42,241 nt of DNA from Setaria digitata (GCA_003640385.1 RCAB01000520.1:1-42241), one strand, 5' to 3'. Shown: positions 23,552-36,334, counted from the first letter of the stretch. Notes: generated by a model not told the origin, from the sequence alone. Numbers and translations: made by a program.

Positions 23552-26500
23552 GAAAATCGCAATTTTTCCCAGTTATGAATATGATTTGTAAAATTAATAT
23601 GCAATCATCTGGAAAGCGCATTTATCAAAATTTTTTTTAGTTGAAAGTGGTTCGAGTTTTGAATTTGTGGAAAAGTCATGAAATATTTGATGGAGCAAAG
23701 TTACGACCGTGGTTGGAATACTGCCGCGATGTTCACGGACTTGGTTTATTTTTAATTGTTTTCCATAGCACATTTGCAATGATTTAATTCCTGAGTTGCA
23801 GATCATCCAGTAAGGAATAGACGTTGCTAAGCCTTGAAGTTTTAGTACCATATAATACACTGTCCAGGATATAGAAAAAATATTTACTTTACTGCATGAA
23901 AGATATGTTACAAAGGACATTCATGAAAACAAGTGAAATCAGGTTAAGAGATGAATGCTTCAACTTTCAAAATGAAATTAAGAGTGTTAATGGGAGCATT
24001 TTGCAGAAATTGATGTTGTGGTCGTAGAAAAAAGTGTAAAGGGTGATCAGGCAGATTTTTCGATATATAGCCGTGTCCCTGGTCGCAACGAAAAACGGAA
24101 AGTAATAGAATCACACGGTGCATCATCTGTATGTTCACGAATATCTTTTTTTTTAAATATTTTTTGAAAGCATATGCAAATAAGAAGCTTTTAATCCTGT
24201 AAACTTGGATGTATTACCAAGCAACTTAGACATCTTACTGCAAATTTTAGGGGAACCGGTCACGTACACCGCCTCTGCCTCTGCGTGAGCCAAGTGATGA
24301 TGCTGTAGAAGGAGGCGTAAGTGAGCGTGAAACGCTTGCAATGCTAACTACAATGGGTTTAGATCTTGGTGGCATGTTCACTTCGGATTCATCCTTACTA
24401 CAGAAAGTTAACAAATTAGTCAACGACAAACTTGTCGAACGTCGCGAATTGGATTCGAGAAGACAGGGAAATATTAAGGTATTTTGATGTCTATTCGGTT
24501 TCCTAAAAGTTTGCTTCTATCAATTATTTTAAACCTAATATTTAAAAGACTACATTTTCTTGATGCTGCTATGTAATGTAAATACATACTTACCATTAAA
24601 AGACAAGAAGGCTTTCGAATGTTTTTAAATATATATCCATTTGCGACTAAAATTCGAAGCTAACCTATTTTAGTGTTTAATATTGTCAAATTTTTTACTA
24701 GAATAGAATATTAGTATTTCTAATGCATAATTTGCAGAATCTTCTTTCAAAGGAATTCGACTACAGTGATGAAGATGATAGCGGAGACGATGATTTTAGC
24801 CGCAAGTTGGAAATAGAAGCGAAACCTACCGAGCTTACAAAACAACAAATTATAGGGTATCTATTAATTTATTTTTGAAGTTATATTAACCAAAGTTAAA
24901 AATTCTATTTTCGTGAGAGGTGAAGAGTATATGTTACCTATACGTTAAATCTATGTGTATGGGATTCTATGTGTATTCATTATGAAGTAGAAAGCGGGAT
25001 TCATCTTATGAGATTTATACTTAAATATAAAAATGTTCGATGTTATATTGCAAGTTTTCCAAATTGTCTTATTCTCGGAAATGATTTCCGTTATTAACTA
25101 AATATTTACAGTATGGCTGAAGCAGTTCTTCGAGAACCAGATACAAAAGAAGAAATACAGCGAATGCATACCGAACGGATTTCAGCGTTATCTCAAGCAG
25201 CTGCAGCAAGAGTACAGGCAGTTAAGCAACAGCAGCAACAACAGCAGCAACAACAACAACAACAAGGAAATATTCCGTCTACAGCTCGTGCGTTAGCCAC
25301 TCAAGGAGCATCTCCAATTACGATTCCATTAAATCCAATCATTGCTTCGCAAGCGAACGTTGCGACTGTTCCTCCACTTTCGATTCCGATGCCAAATCAA
25401 TCACTGCAGCCTCCAACGGCAAATAACATGTTATCACCCAGATCTGCACAGCAGTTTGTGAGTTTTGCTCAAGATTACATTTCCTTTCTGCCCCTGACTC
25501 TGTTATTGCATTTAAAGAGAGCAGAAGAAAGTAATATCACATTTTCATATATACAGGGATTTTAAAATTATTTTTAGAGAAACACAAGCATCTAATTATT
25601 TACTATAATTATGATTTCCTTTGATTGGTATATGTAATCTTTTCATTTATGATTGCAAATTCAAATTTTGATTCGTTCCAGTTACTTAGCGCTGGAGGAT
25701 TGGCTGGATTTGCACCAAATATGCCACCACCAAGTATTTTGGGAGTATTGCCTTCTCAAATTCCAACTTCGATGACTGGTGGAGTGTCACGTGCAGCTGC
25801 TGCTAATGCTAGCAGTCGAGATCATAATGATATTGACCAGGTTTATTTCTTTGTTCCTTTGTGTAAATTTAGTTCTCTTTTCCTTCACCTGAAAGATGAA
25901 GGCTATACTGTCAGGAAAATAATCTTCCTACAAAACAAAAAACGTAAGTGTTCCGAATCTTTTCGTTCGAGTCGTATCCTTTCCAATCCTAGGGTGATTT
26001 TGTGACTTAAGCTTCCTCTTTTCTGGAGCACTATATTAGCAGATTTTTCTTAGTATACTGCATTGTATAGTAAAATGTGTCTTCCAGGATGATCGATATC
26101 GTAGAGAAGGTGATAGATTTGATACTGATCGAGATGAGCGGTTGAGGCGAAGTCACGGAAGAAATGATCGAATGGGCGAGAAAGGTGGTGATAAAGGTCA
26201 AGAACGGCGTCGCGGTCGATCTAGGTTATCCGTACTTTCAACGCATCTGGCTTGTACATTGTTTATTAAAAAATGAATTATCGAATTAGTATCTGTAAGC
26301 TTTAATTTCTCCACTGTTTACAATTTACTTTCTGTACAGATTACTGTGTATTTATTTTAAAGGGATCGGGAGCATGAAGACAGAGGGAACAGTCGTGGCC
26401 TTACGGATCCACATCCATCGAAACGACCGCGACGTAGTCGATCTCGAGATCAGAGCTTTAGCGATCGTAGAAGAGAACATCGTCGTAGCAATAGCCGTGG

Positions 26501-29500
26501 ACGACGAGGTTTATCACGAGGACATCTTGACAGGGAACGGTCAGAACGTGATCATAATAATCCAGGAGTGAGCCTTATTTCTACAGTTTTAGATATCGCT
26601 AGATTTGTTTTGCCGGGTAATCAAACGAACATCGTTTAACTGGGGGTAATTGGGTTTCGTTTTACATTTTATATGATTGCATTATGTTTAAAATGTTCAA
26701 TATTAATTAATTTTGCTCCAGACGGAGGAGATATTTATCAAAAGAGTAGATTTGATGATCGATGATAAAAGAATATTATCTATTTTTTATATAAACCACT
26801 GAACTTATAGTACAGAGATTTGGAACGGCAACGTCGAAAAATGGGCCTTCCCTGGCCACCGAAAGAGGGACACGTGCTTAGTAAGTTAATATGAAATTGT
26901 TTCCAAAGTAAGAAATCATTTCACTTCGATTCGTCTACTTTTCCTTCTTGCTTTAGCTAATAATGAACTCTTACTAATTCCAATTATTTCACATGATCAA
27001 AAACCAAGTTATATTCAGTTATTTCAAATGAAGAGACTTCACAGGTGTGCATTACCCATGCAGCAGAATGGGTAGCTGTTTTTATGAATTCCGAAACTTA
27101 TACGATATTTCTTTCCTACCGTTTTCAGTATTTGAATCTAGAGCGCCATAAAATTATTCGTCAGTTTATTAGACTAATTCGATTATTGAATGAACTTCTG
27201 TCAAAATTAGTAGTTTTCGTATATAATTACAGTAGCATCGTGTACATTGTGGTTGGGAAGGATTCCTAGCAACTGTACGGAAAATGAAATACGTCAAGCA
27301 GTAGTGGAGGCCGGAGAGCCAGCACGCATCAGTATTATACATTCCCGCGCATGTGCATACGTTACAATGAAGGATAGAAAAGCGGCATTTCGGGTAATGG
27401 ATCGTATGCAGAAAAATTTCAAGATTGGAGAGAAGAACGTCAAAGTAAGTTCTGAGTGGCAAAGCGATTAACTTAGGTTTAGCAGGCATTTCTTCTTGAA
27501 GGAACCAGTAGTTTTTTGCCTCACAAGGTGATCTCTATTTTTTCTTTTTTTAGTTGAATTGGGGGATTGGACAAGGTTTGAAAGGTGACAGGTATGCCGA
27601 ATATTGGGATCCTGACAGAGGGTATTCACAAATCCCTCACTCTGTGTTACCTTCTGATTTGGAACCTCTAATAGAAGGAGGCCATCTTGAAGTGGAATCA
27701 TTACCTTCTCATCTTGTTGGTGAGTTGATTTTCTTTTCCGATGAGCCTGAGATCGCTTATTTATTGTTTGTTTGTTTAGAATAAATTGAATTGAAATGTA
27801 CTGTTCTAACATCGAAAAATAGACTTTTGTTTTTATTTTTAAGAAAAAATCGCGGAACAAATTTGTTGGGTATCCAATTACAGATTTATATGACGAACAT
27901 GGATTAAAGGGAAAGCAGGATTCAGCTTCCATTCAAAGTACTTCACAGATTCAGTTGCCACAATTAGCGCCAAATATGTCCTCGTATCAATTCCCTCGTT
28001 AGTTATTTTGGAAAGAAGTTTTTATTTAAAATATATTTTAAAGTTAGATGCATTTCAAAATTGGGGTATCTCTTTACAATTTTTTTACTGAGCTTTTTTT
28101 TTTACCGGATATATTTTTTTTTTTATGGTCGATAGAACATTTAGTAGCTCTTATGAGTAGATTTTTAAAAAATATATATTTATTCCAGTAAGTCAACCGC
28201 CTCGATTGTCCGCTGCTGCTCCTTTCTTACCTCATGGAATGGTACCGATTCCTGGCCTTTTTCCGCCTGGCTTACCTCCTCAGATTGGTGGTGTGCCAGT
28301 GGCTGGCACTGCAACCGCTCCTAAACCACAGAGTTGTCCACCAGCTGATCCCCAAGGGACGAATCCTCCAACCACTCCTCCGTCGGTATATTTTTTCTTG
28401 TTATTAATACTGTTAACATCTTTTATATTGATAATGCAAAAATTTCCCGATGTATTAAAATATTAATTTAAACCTTTAACTCAAAATCACTGCAAAGCAC
28501 ATGATTCAAGTTAGTGGAATGTTTATTGAAATCTGACATAAGTCTATTTTCTTGGATGTTATCGAAATATAGAAACTGGTATTAACTTCATACAGTGTTA
28601 ATATATCACATATTTTAGCTAATAATATTTTCTTTCAGACCACTACTAGTGCGGTGAACGCAGAAAGGATGCGTGTATCAGGTTATTTTGGTGATATCTT
28701 TGTTTTGTTTTTTTTTTTCTCTCTCTTAAAGAAACATCCATTCTACATACTTTCATTTTGTTGTACTCTCAGCGCTTCTGGTCTCACCCTTATATTCATC
28801 AGCTAATAGGAACGTTTGGTATAAATGTTGGGTTTCTCCTTAACTTTTAATGTTTATTGGATATCTGACTGAAATGGGTAGGGATAAACTTGGAAACTCA
28901 CCACAGTTATATTTCTTGAATTGCTGGGAAATAGAAATTTCAGGACCGAACACTTTTGTGTCTTCGAACTACAATATACCACCTCCTAGGTACAGTGGTT
29001 CTTGTGCATCTCTGGGACTAAGAACAAATCGACCAGCAATATTTCCTGGAAGGTGAGATGGTTTTAATTGCATTTGTTCCATTTCTTACTTTTTTAGTGG
29101 CCTTGGTAATGCTAATATGATTGGAAATATTTTATTGTAACTTACATTTTTTTCAATATGAAATCAAGTGATTGGCATTTAGTATTTATTTTTTGCTTGC
29201 AAAATCTGTGTCTCTCTCTTTATTGTATCTCTTTTTTGCAGATCTCCATTTTCGCCATTCCGAGGTGGACCGCCTTTCGGAGCAGCTCCGATGAGAGGAG
29301 TATGTTATCCTTACAATTAGTGTCTTTTTCCTAGTGCATCATTACAATAATAATTCACGCCTTCTGATGATTCAGTTTATTTTTGTTAATTTTTCATGAT
29401 TTATTCTTTTAACCAATATTTGCAATTGTGTAAATGAGTAATTGTTATTACTATATTATAGGTTTTGCGACCACCACCACTAATGCATGCACCAGGAATG

Positions 29501-31460
29501 GGCAGAGGATTGCGGAATCTATATCCACCGCGACATTTTGCACCAAACTTATTAGCTAGTAACTCGGGTATGAGTTAAGCGATGTTTTCCAGTTATAAAC
29601 ATCTTGGTTTTGTCATTATGAGAAATTTTTTTGATAAAAAATTACTGATGTCAGTAACAGTGGTTTCTGCTGCCGATTAATAAAAAATACTGTTTAATTT
29701 GCCAAGTGTGATCTTATTTACCTTATCATTTTGTAATGTGTGTCTTCATACACTGAAAAGTTTCCTGTTATCATCGTTTATGGTTGTGGATTGAGCAATA
29801 CATATGAGCTATCATTAAGATGGAACTTTTAGAAGTTCGTGATTTCATGTTTTCTGAATCTAAAAACTATTCCAACCAGAAATCATTGTGAAAACAAAAA
29901 AGCAAAAGAAATTAGTTGGATGAAATGTGTTCAGTCTTATGTGCAAATTAAACGAAGAAAAATCAGGACGTTTGAAATTTCATCATCCTTTCAGATGGTT
30001 ACAGGGCGACGCAAGAGAATCGGTGGCGGAATAATGAACAGGGAGAGGTGCATGTTAACAATTCTAGGCACGATGATTGGGATAATAATGCTATGGTACC
30101 ATCTAGCAGCCATGAAGAATGTGCACAACCCGAATCAACCAAAACTGGTAATTGTATGACTTTTACAAATCCTTGCGCTCATATTACAGTATGATATGGA
30201 ATTTTGTCTCAATCAAGTTGAAAAGCTGTTGCTAAATGTAATTGGTAGAAGCGCGGTTATTCGAATGGATAAGCAAATATCTGAATCAGATGATTTGATG
30301 GTTGTCTAATTGGCTTTACATAATCATATGCAATGTGAGGATCGATTGCACTGGATGTTTCATATGGCCTGAGTAGTTGATTTCTTGATATTATTTTAAT
30401 AATTGAACGTTGTGCGATGTTCATATTCCTTGTAATATTATGACCTTTTTTAGGACAGAATTTTGGTTAGTTTCACTGAAAATTATAACTTTAAATTTAT
30501 TTATAATATGCTATGTTGCAGTCAAATTGCTTCTCAATTTATATTCAGAAAAACGAATTACAAAGAAAACTGCAATGGATGACTCCAGCAATGAACCGGT
30601 GACATCAACTACTCATGACGATGAGAATGCTGCAGTAAGTAATACAGTTGAGACTTTAGCAGCAGAAGTAAAAGTACCCGATAGTGCAAGCGTAGTCCCG
30701 AATAATGATGATCTGAAGGTAATGGTTTTTTTTTTTTTTTTTCTGATATAATATTTTCCTCTTTTCTTACTATTATGTTTTCTCAATTGTAACACAACTA
30801 GATTGTGCACCTATAGCCTATTAGCAATAAATGATGTGGGAGAATAATTTTCGCTTCTAGAAATACTTTATTTTTGGCTATATTTCACACCACACCCATT
30901 AACTTTATTTGCAAAGAAAAGGTGGTGCTTCAAGTATTTGATTTCAAATAATATCAGGAAAGTAAGCAAGTTTTCAGTGAAGCATAAAGCTTTGCAAATA
31001 TCTTATGTGTAAAGGATGTCATGTTATTACAATTATTTTTGATGGTTTTATTCACATTATAGCAATTACAATCAGAATATTTTTTACTAAGAAAATCTGG
31101 GGACTATGGAAAGTTTTCGCATTGACCTTCATCTCAACCTTTTTAACTTATCTTTCCAAATGAACAAAATTAGAAAAAAAAAACTATCGTTTCTGGAAAT
31201 CTTTTCGGTTTCGAGACAATTTAGACCAACCCTTTTGGGCTGGAATCATGTGACTGTGTTCATATGACCGACAGCAGTTTCAATTGTTCTTATTACTTTG
31301 GCATCTTACTTTTTAAATACGAAAGGTTTTTCAGTTATGATATATCATTTATCAATTATGGGATATGTTAATAGAAATTCTGCGTGATCTTCAGGCTGTC
31401 ACAATGAATGAAGATAGAATGTTAGAACAAGCAATTGTTTATGGTGATGATGAAGAATAA
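22350..31460 (+). CDS. SCAF4/SCAF8-like CTD-binding RNA-processing factor, about 1068 residues
   Basis: Nuclear protein that, in the mammalian SCAF4/SCAF8 family, binds the phosphorylated C-terminal domain of RNA polymerase II and prevents premature cleavage/polyadenylation. Exons (all in phase): 22350-22385, 22905-23033, 23272-23430, 23641-23743, 24007-24128, 24251-24478, 24738-24856, 25112-25457, 25682-25840, 26088-26224, 26363-26567, 26811-26880, 27233-27444, 27554-27719, 27884-27997, 28189-28385, 28639-28681, 28944-29052, 29242-29299, 29462-29567, 29995-30147, 30549-30718, 31395-31460. Residues 1-142: CTD-interaction domain (YELRPPISKKKI, ITKAAMKAIKYYKHVV, PGLYCIDSIIRQSRHQF, VVRVLNLW). 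About 250-300: acidic region. 338-350: 13 Gln. 467-581: Arg-rich, with RSRSRD. 605-680: RRM with LWLGRIP and RACAYVTM, followed by LNWGIGQGLKG and YAEYWDPDRGYSQIP. The rest is Pro/Gly-rich, with an acidic end GDDEE. Exon 22 could also start at 30522, adding nine residues. Length compares with about 1150-1270 residues in mammals. Confidence 0.93.
22423..22632. repeat. foldback/(TA)n element in intron 1 of the SCAF-like gene
   Basis: Outer arms TACTACTA (22423-22430) and TAGTAGTA (22625-22632) are perfect complements. Inner arms GTATCCAAATGGTA (22509-22522) and TACCTTTTGGATAC (22552-22565) pair with one mismatch around a (TA)n tract. A second (TA)n run lies at about 22600-22622. The approximate twofold symmetry over 210 bases resembles a MITE or foldback insertion that has decayed. 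No clear target-site duplication is visible. Confidence 0.45.
25227..25265 (+). repeat. CAA/CAG tract encoding 13 glutamines
   Basis: Mixed CAA and CAG codons in exon 8 of the SCAF-like gene, following the AAAARVQAVK helix. The interrupted codon use should make it fairly stable. Length polymorphism between strains is likely. Confidence 0.9.
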
Positions 31461-32115
31461 TGACAGCTCAACAGTTTGTGTTCTTTACTGCATTTCTTGC
31501 AGAAATAATTTTTTTTATGTTGTTGTATCAAGATGAAATTAATTAATTATTTTAACTGTTGGAAATGATTGTTCATCTCTATAATTCAAATACTAAAGTA
31601 AAAGAGGAACAGAAAGCAGCTGTGTTTTTGGAAAGTCAAAAATTCATAATCTTTGTATAGATCGAATATGCAACAACTAAGTTTTTTGAGTGCAGCCCAC
31701 GTATTGTCCACTAGTGCGTGAAATTAAAGTCATGTTAGTTTAGTCGAATTTTGCGTTTTCACTATCCAGCAAGCATTGAATGATTGATTTTGAATTACTT
31801 TCTGGATTTCTTCAGATATCACCAGTGATATGGCTATTCCCAAGTGGATTGCTGCTTGGGCTTTTTTTTTTTCGCTAAATTTACCTATTCATCAGATACA
31901 AAAAGAGGTTGGAAATTTTAAAATGATTATTTTCATTTGTTGTTTGTCTCCATTGATGCTTATTATTATTATTAATGTACAACTGCTTTTGCTCCTTTTG
32001 TCAACTGTCAATTGTCTTCTTTGTTTCTTTATTATTGTCCCTTTGTTTCATGATAATTGATGTTCTTCATGTGATTTTCGAATCATTTGTTTCTGTGACG
32101 GAAAATAAATATTGA
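31461..32115 (+). terminator. probable 3' UTR of the SCAF-like gene
   Basis: The first canonical AATAAA after the stop is at 32104-32109, about 640 bases downstream; no closer canonical signal was seen. A small ORF at 31830-32060 is Leu/Ile/Phe-rich and has no family features. A variant signal nearer the stop cannot be excluded. Confidence 0.35.
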
Positions 32116-32227
32116 AAGATCTGTATGGACAGATTCAGGATTTCATATCTAAACTCCGTTCTCATTAACATGTTACCAGTCACTGCTATCATTGAGTTAT
32201 TCAGATTACCTATTACAGCTATTAGCA

Positions 32228-32460
32228 CCGATTATTATTATTGTTATTAATTATTATTATTTATTATTATTATTATTACTATTATTATTATTAATTATTT
32301 CTATTATTAATTATCATTATGAATTATTATTGATTATTATTAATTATTGTTAATTATTATTAGTTATTATTAATTATTATTATGTTATTATTATTAATTG
32401 TATTATTATTATTATTGATTGATTGATTAATTAATCAATTAATTGTTATTGTTAGTAAAA
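32228..32460. repeat. (ATT)n microsatellite, about 230 bases
   Basis: Imperfect ATT/TTA triplets with frequent TTAATT interruptions, ending in TTGATTGATTGATTAATTAA. It is the same simple-sequence type as at the left window edge. Confidence 0.9.
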
Positions 32461-33995
32461 ATAAAAGAAGTTAATTGCTGGAAATGACAGATAGTTACTG
32501 GCTATTCTTTTAGTTTAAATACCCATTTCGGGTTATGCACAATTTGTTGGCCAATTTGCGGGATTAATAAATTTGTTGTTTCGTGTTGTCAGTTGTCTGT
32601 TATTACTGATATTATTATGAGTACTTCGATGCAGTTTATATCGAAGCTGTCCAGAAACGAACAAATGCAATGCAAATGAGGTATTACATGTATTGTTCAT
32701 GACGTTTGAAAAAAAAATCCCATGGCGTACAGCATGTTGTGTTACTCATATCTGATTATCAATTCATTTCTCTCACTTTTATTTGTAGTTTTTCTTTCCT
32801 TTCTTTTTTTTCTTTAATGAAGTGAACTTTTCAATTAAATGAACATTTTTGTGATGTGATGAAAAAAAAAAAGAATGCAATAGGATTGAGTAAATGAAAA
32901 CAAACTTATTTATTATCGGATAAACAATAAATGCGAGCAACATTTGATGAGATCATGTCGAGAAGATAAAATGAAGATGGGATAATGGGATTCCAACTTT
33001 ATACAAAATACCGGAAATAAAACACCGGTTATTTATAGTTTCATCAAAAATAAAAAATAGGACGGAAGAAGGAAGTTGGCGTGATAATGTAAATGATAAT
33101 GATGGTAATTACGAATTATATAACATTTGAAACTTATTACATTTTATGAATTGAAATAATTTTTGAAATGAATTTTAAAAAGCAACCAAGGAAAAAGTAA
33201 TACATAATTGCCTTAATCAAAGTGTTGACAGTAGTTATTATGTTCCATGCATGCAATTTTTCTACTAATAAAAGTAAATAAATTAAACGCAGGATAATAA
33301 CAATAGTGATAACGACAACAATTAACAATTAACAATATTAAGAATGAAAAGAAAAAAATTTTTTCGGACTTTTAAATTTTTCTAAATTTAAAAAATTGCA
33401 AGTGAAGGGAAGGGAAGAAAGGAAAAAAATTTATGCTTAATTGAAATAATAATTATCATAAATCACATCAGTTGCTTTATTGTTTTTTAGCAAATTGTAA
33501 TTATGCTCATTAATGTGTGCTGAGCAAATTTTCAAATTTAAATTTTTTAAAAGTAAAAAAGAAAAAGAAATTTTTCACATTCGAAAAAAAAATAAGGAAA
33601 ACTTCTTTTCCTTTTTTCTTTCTTGCATTTCCTATGTAAATGATTGATGATAATTTCCACTCACGTTTGAAATTTTCCTCTTTCTTTAGCAATTTAAAAT
33701 TTTTAATTTCTCTGAAAAAAAAAGGTTAAATAAATAAATGGAACCAAGTTGGTAATTGAAAAAGTTGATGAATTTTCGGAGAGAAAAACATTTATTAAAA
33801 GTATTAAAAAAAATTCGCTGAATATAACTAAAATTGGTATAAAGAAGACAAAAAAAAAGAGTTTTTTCTTTTTAAAATTTCATTTTGCATATTTGTATTC
33901 TGTAATTTCAGATACTTAATTTACTCAAGTGATAAAATGTTTAGTGTATAATTATATTTCAAATTTCGATTTTTTTTTTTTTCATTTTTCAACAT
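32461..33995. other. AT-rich spacer between convergent genes
   Basis: Lies between the 3' ends of the SCAF-like gene (plus) and the small secreted gene (minus). No coding signal was found on either strand; the short frames at 33137-33328 and 33510-33692 (minus) are Ile/Phe/Lys-rich noise. Contains several poly-A/T tracts. Confidence 0.55.
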
Positions 33996-34001
33996 TTTAT
34001 T
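33996..34001 (-). terminator. poly(A) signal of the small secreted gene
   Basis: TTTATT on the plus strand is AATAAA on the minus strand, about 40 bases after the TAA stop at 34040-34042. It supports the minus-strand gene and its short 3' UTR. Confidence 0.55.
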
Positions 34002-34039
34002 TTAGCGATCATTAAAATAAGCTGAAAAATTCCCATCAT

Positions 34040-35477
34040 TTAACCACGTATACGCTGATAAACAATGGTACCCCTTGATGCAGATGATAGTGATGAAAAA
34101 GGATAAGGCTCGTTGTTGTTGTTGTTGTTGTTTTGTAAACGATTGTTTATTCGTTGTTTATTTTTGTGTGTTCGAGAAACGGTAGCAGTTTTTGGTCGAT
34201 TTGTAACATAATCAACAGCGATACCTTCCAAAGCATATTCATAATCATCACGCATTAATCTACCACCTAAATGAGTAATAATTTAATAATTACCTTTTCA
34301 ATTAGCAAAATTTCAATTTTTCATTTAAAAAAAAATAAAAAATAAGTGAAAACATTCGCAGAATGGATATAATCTTTTTTTTTTCTAAGACCATTAAAAC
34401 TCTAATTTTAAATAAATAAAACAAGAAAAGTGCTCGGCATAATTTCAAACTACGGATAAATTATCCATATGCTGAAACAATTGCTAAATTTTTCAATTAA
34501 ATTAAATAAATTTCAATTTCTCCTTTAACCAAATTACACTTCATTACAATTGTTGCATTTTCCTTTTTTCCTTCTGTTCATATCATACATCTTTTAGTGG
34601 TTCTTTTTTTTTGCAATATTTTCCACAATAAAAATTCTTTTATTCCAATTTTTCCTTTCCGTTTTATTGTTTCAGCAATTAATCGAGGATTTATAGTTGA
34701 GCTCAATGATAATTACTCAAAAGTTTTTGCCACGTCGCAAATTAATTAAAACCAGTAATTTAATATCAACCAATAGGTGATAATTTTAATCTAATGGCAT
34801 TTACAGTTGCCCCCTGTAATTTTGAGTTGAATCATTTTCCAGAAGTCGAAAATTAATTATATGTTGAATATATGCCTATATGCTAGAGTTTGATAATTAA
34901 TAATTAAGTCTAATTTTGCATATTCTAATTCGATTAATTTTTTTTACAATTATCAGAAATTGAATAATATATTATCAAAGTTGAATTTCTTGAGCGATAC
35001 ATATCATTTCAGGAAATCCCAATTAAACAGATCATGTAGTCAGTAAGAATTGCTGTTTAATATCGCTAGTGCTATTTTTTCTTCATACTAAGAATTATCA
35101 AGAATTTTTAATTTTATTAAAATTTATAGCAATCATAAAAAATTATTATTATTATTGGTTTTTCTTCGAAAGGCAATCAAATTTAACAGCATTTGTCAGA
35201 TAATCGAATTTTTATCCTGAAAATCCAATGACGTAATGTACGCTTTATGAGCATAGCAAAATGAAATTTAATTATTTTGAAATTACGAAAAGAATTATAA
35301 AAGTCGGTAATAAAAGTAAGAAATATATAAAAATTTAAAAAAATATACATATAAATGAAAATAGGAAACGGAAAAGAATCGTAATTCACCAGTTTCGTAT
35401 GATCGTGCCATTACTATCAAAGTAAAGCATGATAAAGTAATCAAGGAAAGCAATAACGATTTTCGCTTCAAATACAT
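34040..35477 (-). CDS. small secreted protein with signal peptide and poly-Asn tract, 104 residues, unrecognised
   Basis: Two exons: 35477-35390 and 34266-34040. They join in frame (phase 1) across a 1123-base intron with a GT donor (ACT G|gtgaat) and a TTTAG acceptor. Residues 1-24 form a clear signal peptide: basic start MYLKRK, hydrophobic core 7-23, and likely cleavage after VMA24. The mature part begins RSYETGGRLM, then has an acidic/aromatic segment DDYEYALEGIAVDYVTNR (36-53), a basic segment KNKQRINNR, seven Asn (75-81), and ends EPYPFSSLSSASRGTIVYQR then IRG. There are no cysteines after the signal and no membrane segment. The C-terminal Gly after Arg could serve as an amide donor, so a peptide precursor is one possibility, but no dibasic sites separate repeated peptides. 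A likely trans-splice acceptor (TTTTATCATCAG) ends 8 bases before the ATG, and a poly(A) signal follows the stop. I do not recognise the family. Confidence 0.7.
34112..34132 (-). repeat. AAC triplet tract encoding seven asparagines
   Basis: Seven pure AAC codons (GTT on the plus strand) in exon 2 of the small secreted gene. An uninterrupted triplet run like this is prone to length change. Confidence 0.9.
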
Positions 35478-35485
35478 TATCAGTT

Positions 35486-35530
35486 CTGATGATAAAATCG
35501 TACACAGGGACTAATTATGCAAATCGTTAC
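35486..35530 (-). promoter_or_regulatory. acceptor-like sites and an octamer word upstream of the secreted gene
   Basis: On the minus strand TTTTATCATCAG ends at 35486 and CTTCATTTCAG at about 35532; both could be trans-splice acceptors. ATGCAAAT (35517-35524, plus strand) is the canonical POU-homeodomain octamer and overlaps TAATTA. A role in expression is inference from position. Confidence 0.35.
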
Positions 35531-35873
35531 TGAAATGAAGATAAGTTATAGTGACGAGATAAATTGATAATTAAGGTAACATGAAAACATGAAATCATTT
35601 ATTATAATTAGCATTAATTAATTAAGATCTTAAAAATCTTAGTAATACCAAATGATCTTGAAGATTTTACAAGTGATAAATGCAAAGAATAGAAGACTTT
35701 ATATAAGATTCGTCATAACGCTATGATTAAAAAAAAAAAAAGCAAAAATAATAAATGATATTGCGGAACAGTCTTAATCACTAATTTAATTAGTCTTACT
35801 TTTAAGCCCTGACAAGACGGTTAAAAAAGTAATGATAATGATCTATAGTTTGAACAGGAAATATGTAATATGA
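35531..35873. other. AT-rich region upstream of the secreted gene
   Basis: No exon or RNA gene is seen. It probably contains the promoter of the minus-strand gene. It runs into a degenerate tandem repeat at its right end. Confidence 0.45.
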
Positions 35874-36240
35874 TGTATGGCTTACAAGGTAATTTCAGGA
35901 CAGTGAGATATGAAGGTATGATTTATAGCCTGTTTGATCAAACCTCAGGGTGTAGTTTTTTGCCTTAATGGATAAATTTTAAGGTGGAATTTTTGGCCTA
36001 AGTGATAATCTTGGAGCATAATTTCTGATTTAATTAGTAAATTGCGAAGTATGACTTCAGATTTAACAAGTCAATTCTGAGATAATAGCAATGACTTTTT
36101 GACCTAATCGATAAATCATTGGACGTGCTTCCTGAGTTAAATTGGTAAATTGCAAAGTTTAATTCCTTGCTTAGTCAGCAAATCCCGAGTACAACTGACA
36201 AACTTAAGATTTGATTGCTCGTTAATCAGTAAATCTCGGG
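35874..36240. repeat. degenerate tandem repeat, unit about 33 bases, about ten copies
   Basis: Units of 32-39 bases start at about 35916, 35950, 35984, 36016, 36049, 36088, 36124, 36157, 36189 (a 19-base partial unit) and 36208, with a weaker one at 35874. Each begins GTATGA/GTGTAG/GTTTAA-like, has a central CTGATTTAA/TTGCCTTAA-like core, then AGTAAAT and a terminal TCTGAG/TCCCGAG-like word. Copies differ at many positions, so it is old. No reading frame is conserved across units. Confidence 0.65.
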
Positions 36241-36334
36241 ACGGGAAGATTTGAATTGTGAAAATGAAGCAAAAGAATGACAAGAAGAAACAGTTAGTAG
36301 AAAATAAATGCATGAAATTAATGTGACAGAGAGG

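Noticed and set aside
27468..27932. 154-codon minus-strand ORF inside the SCAF-like gene
   Set aside because: It is antisense to exons 14-15, which are confirmed by RRM-family sequence and splice phase.
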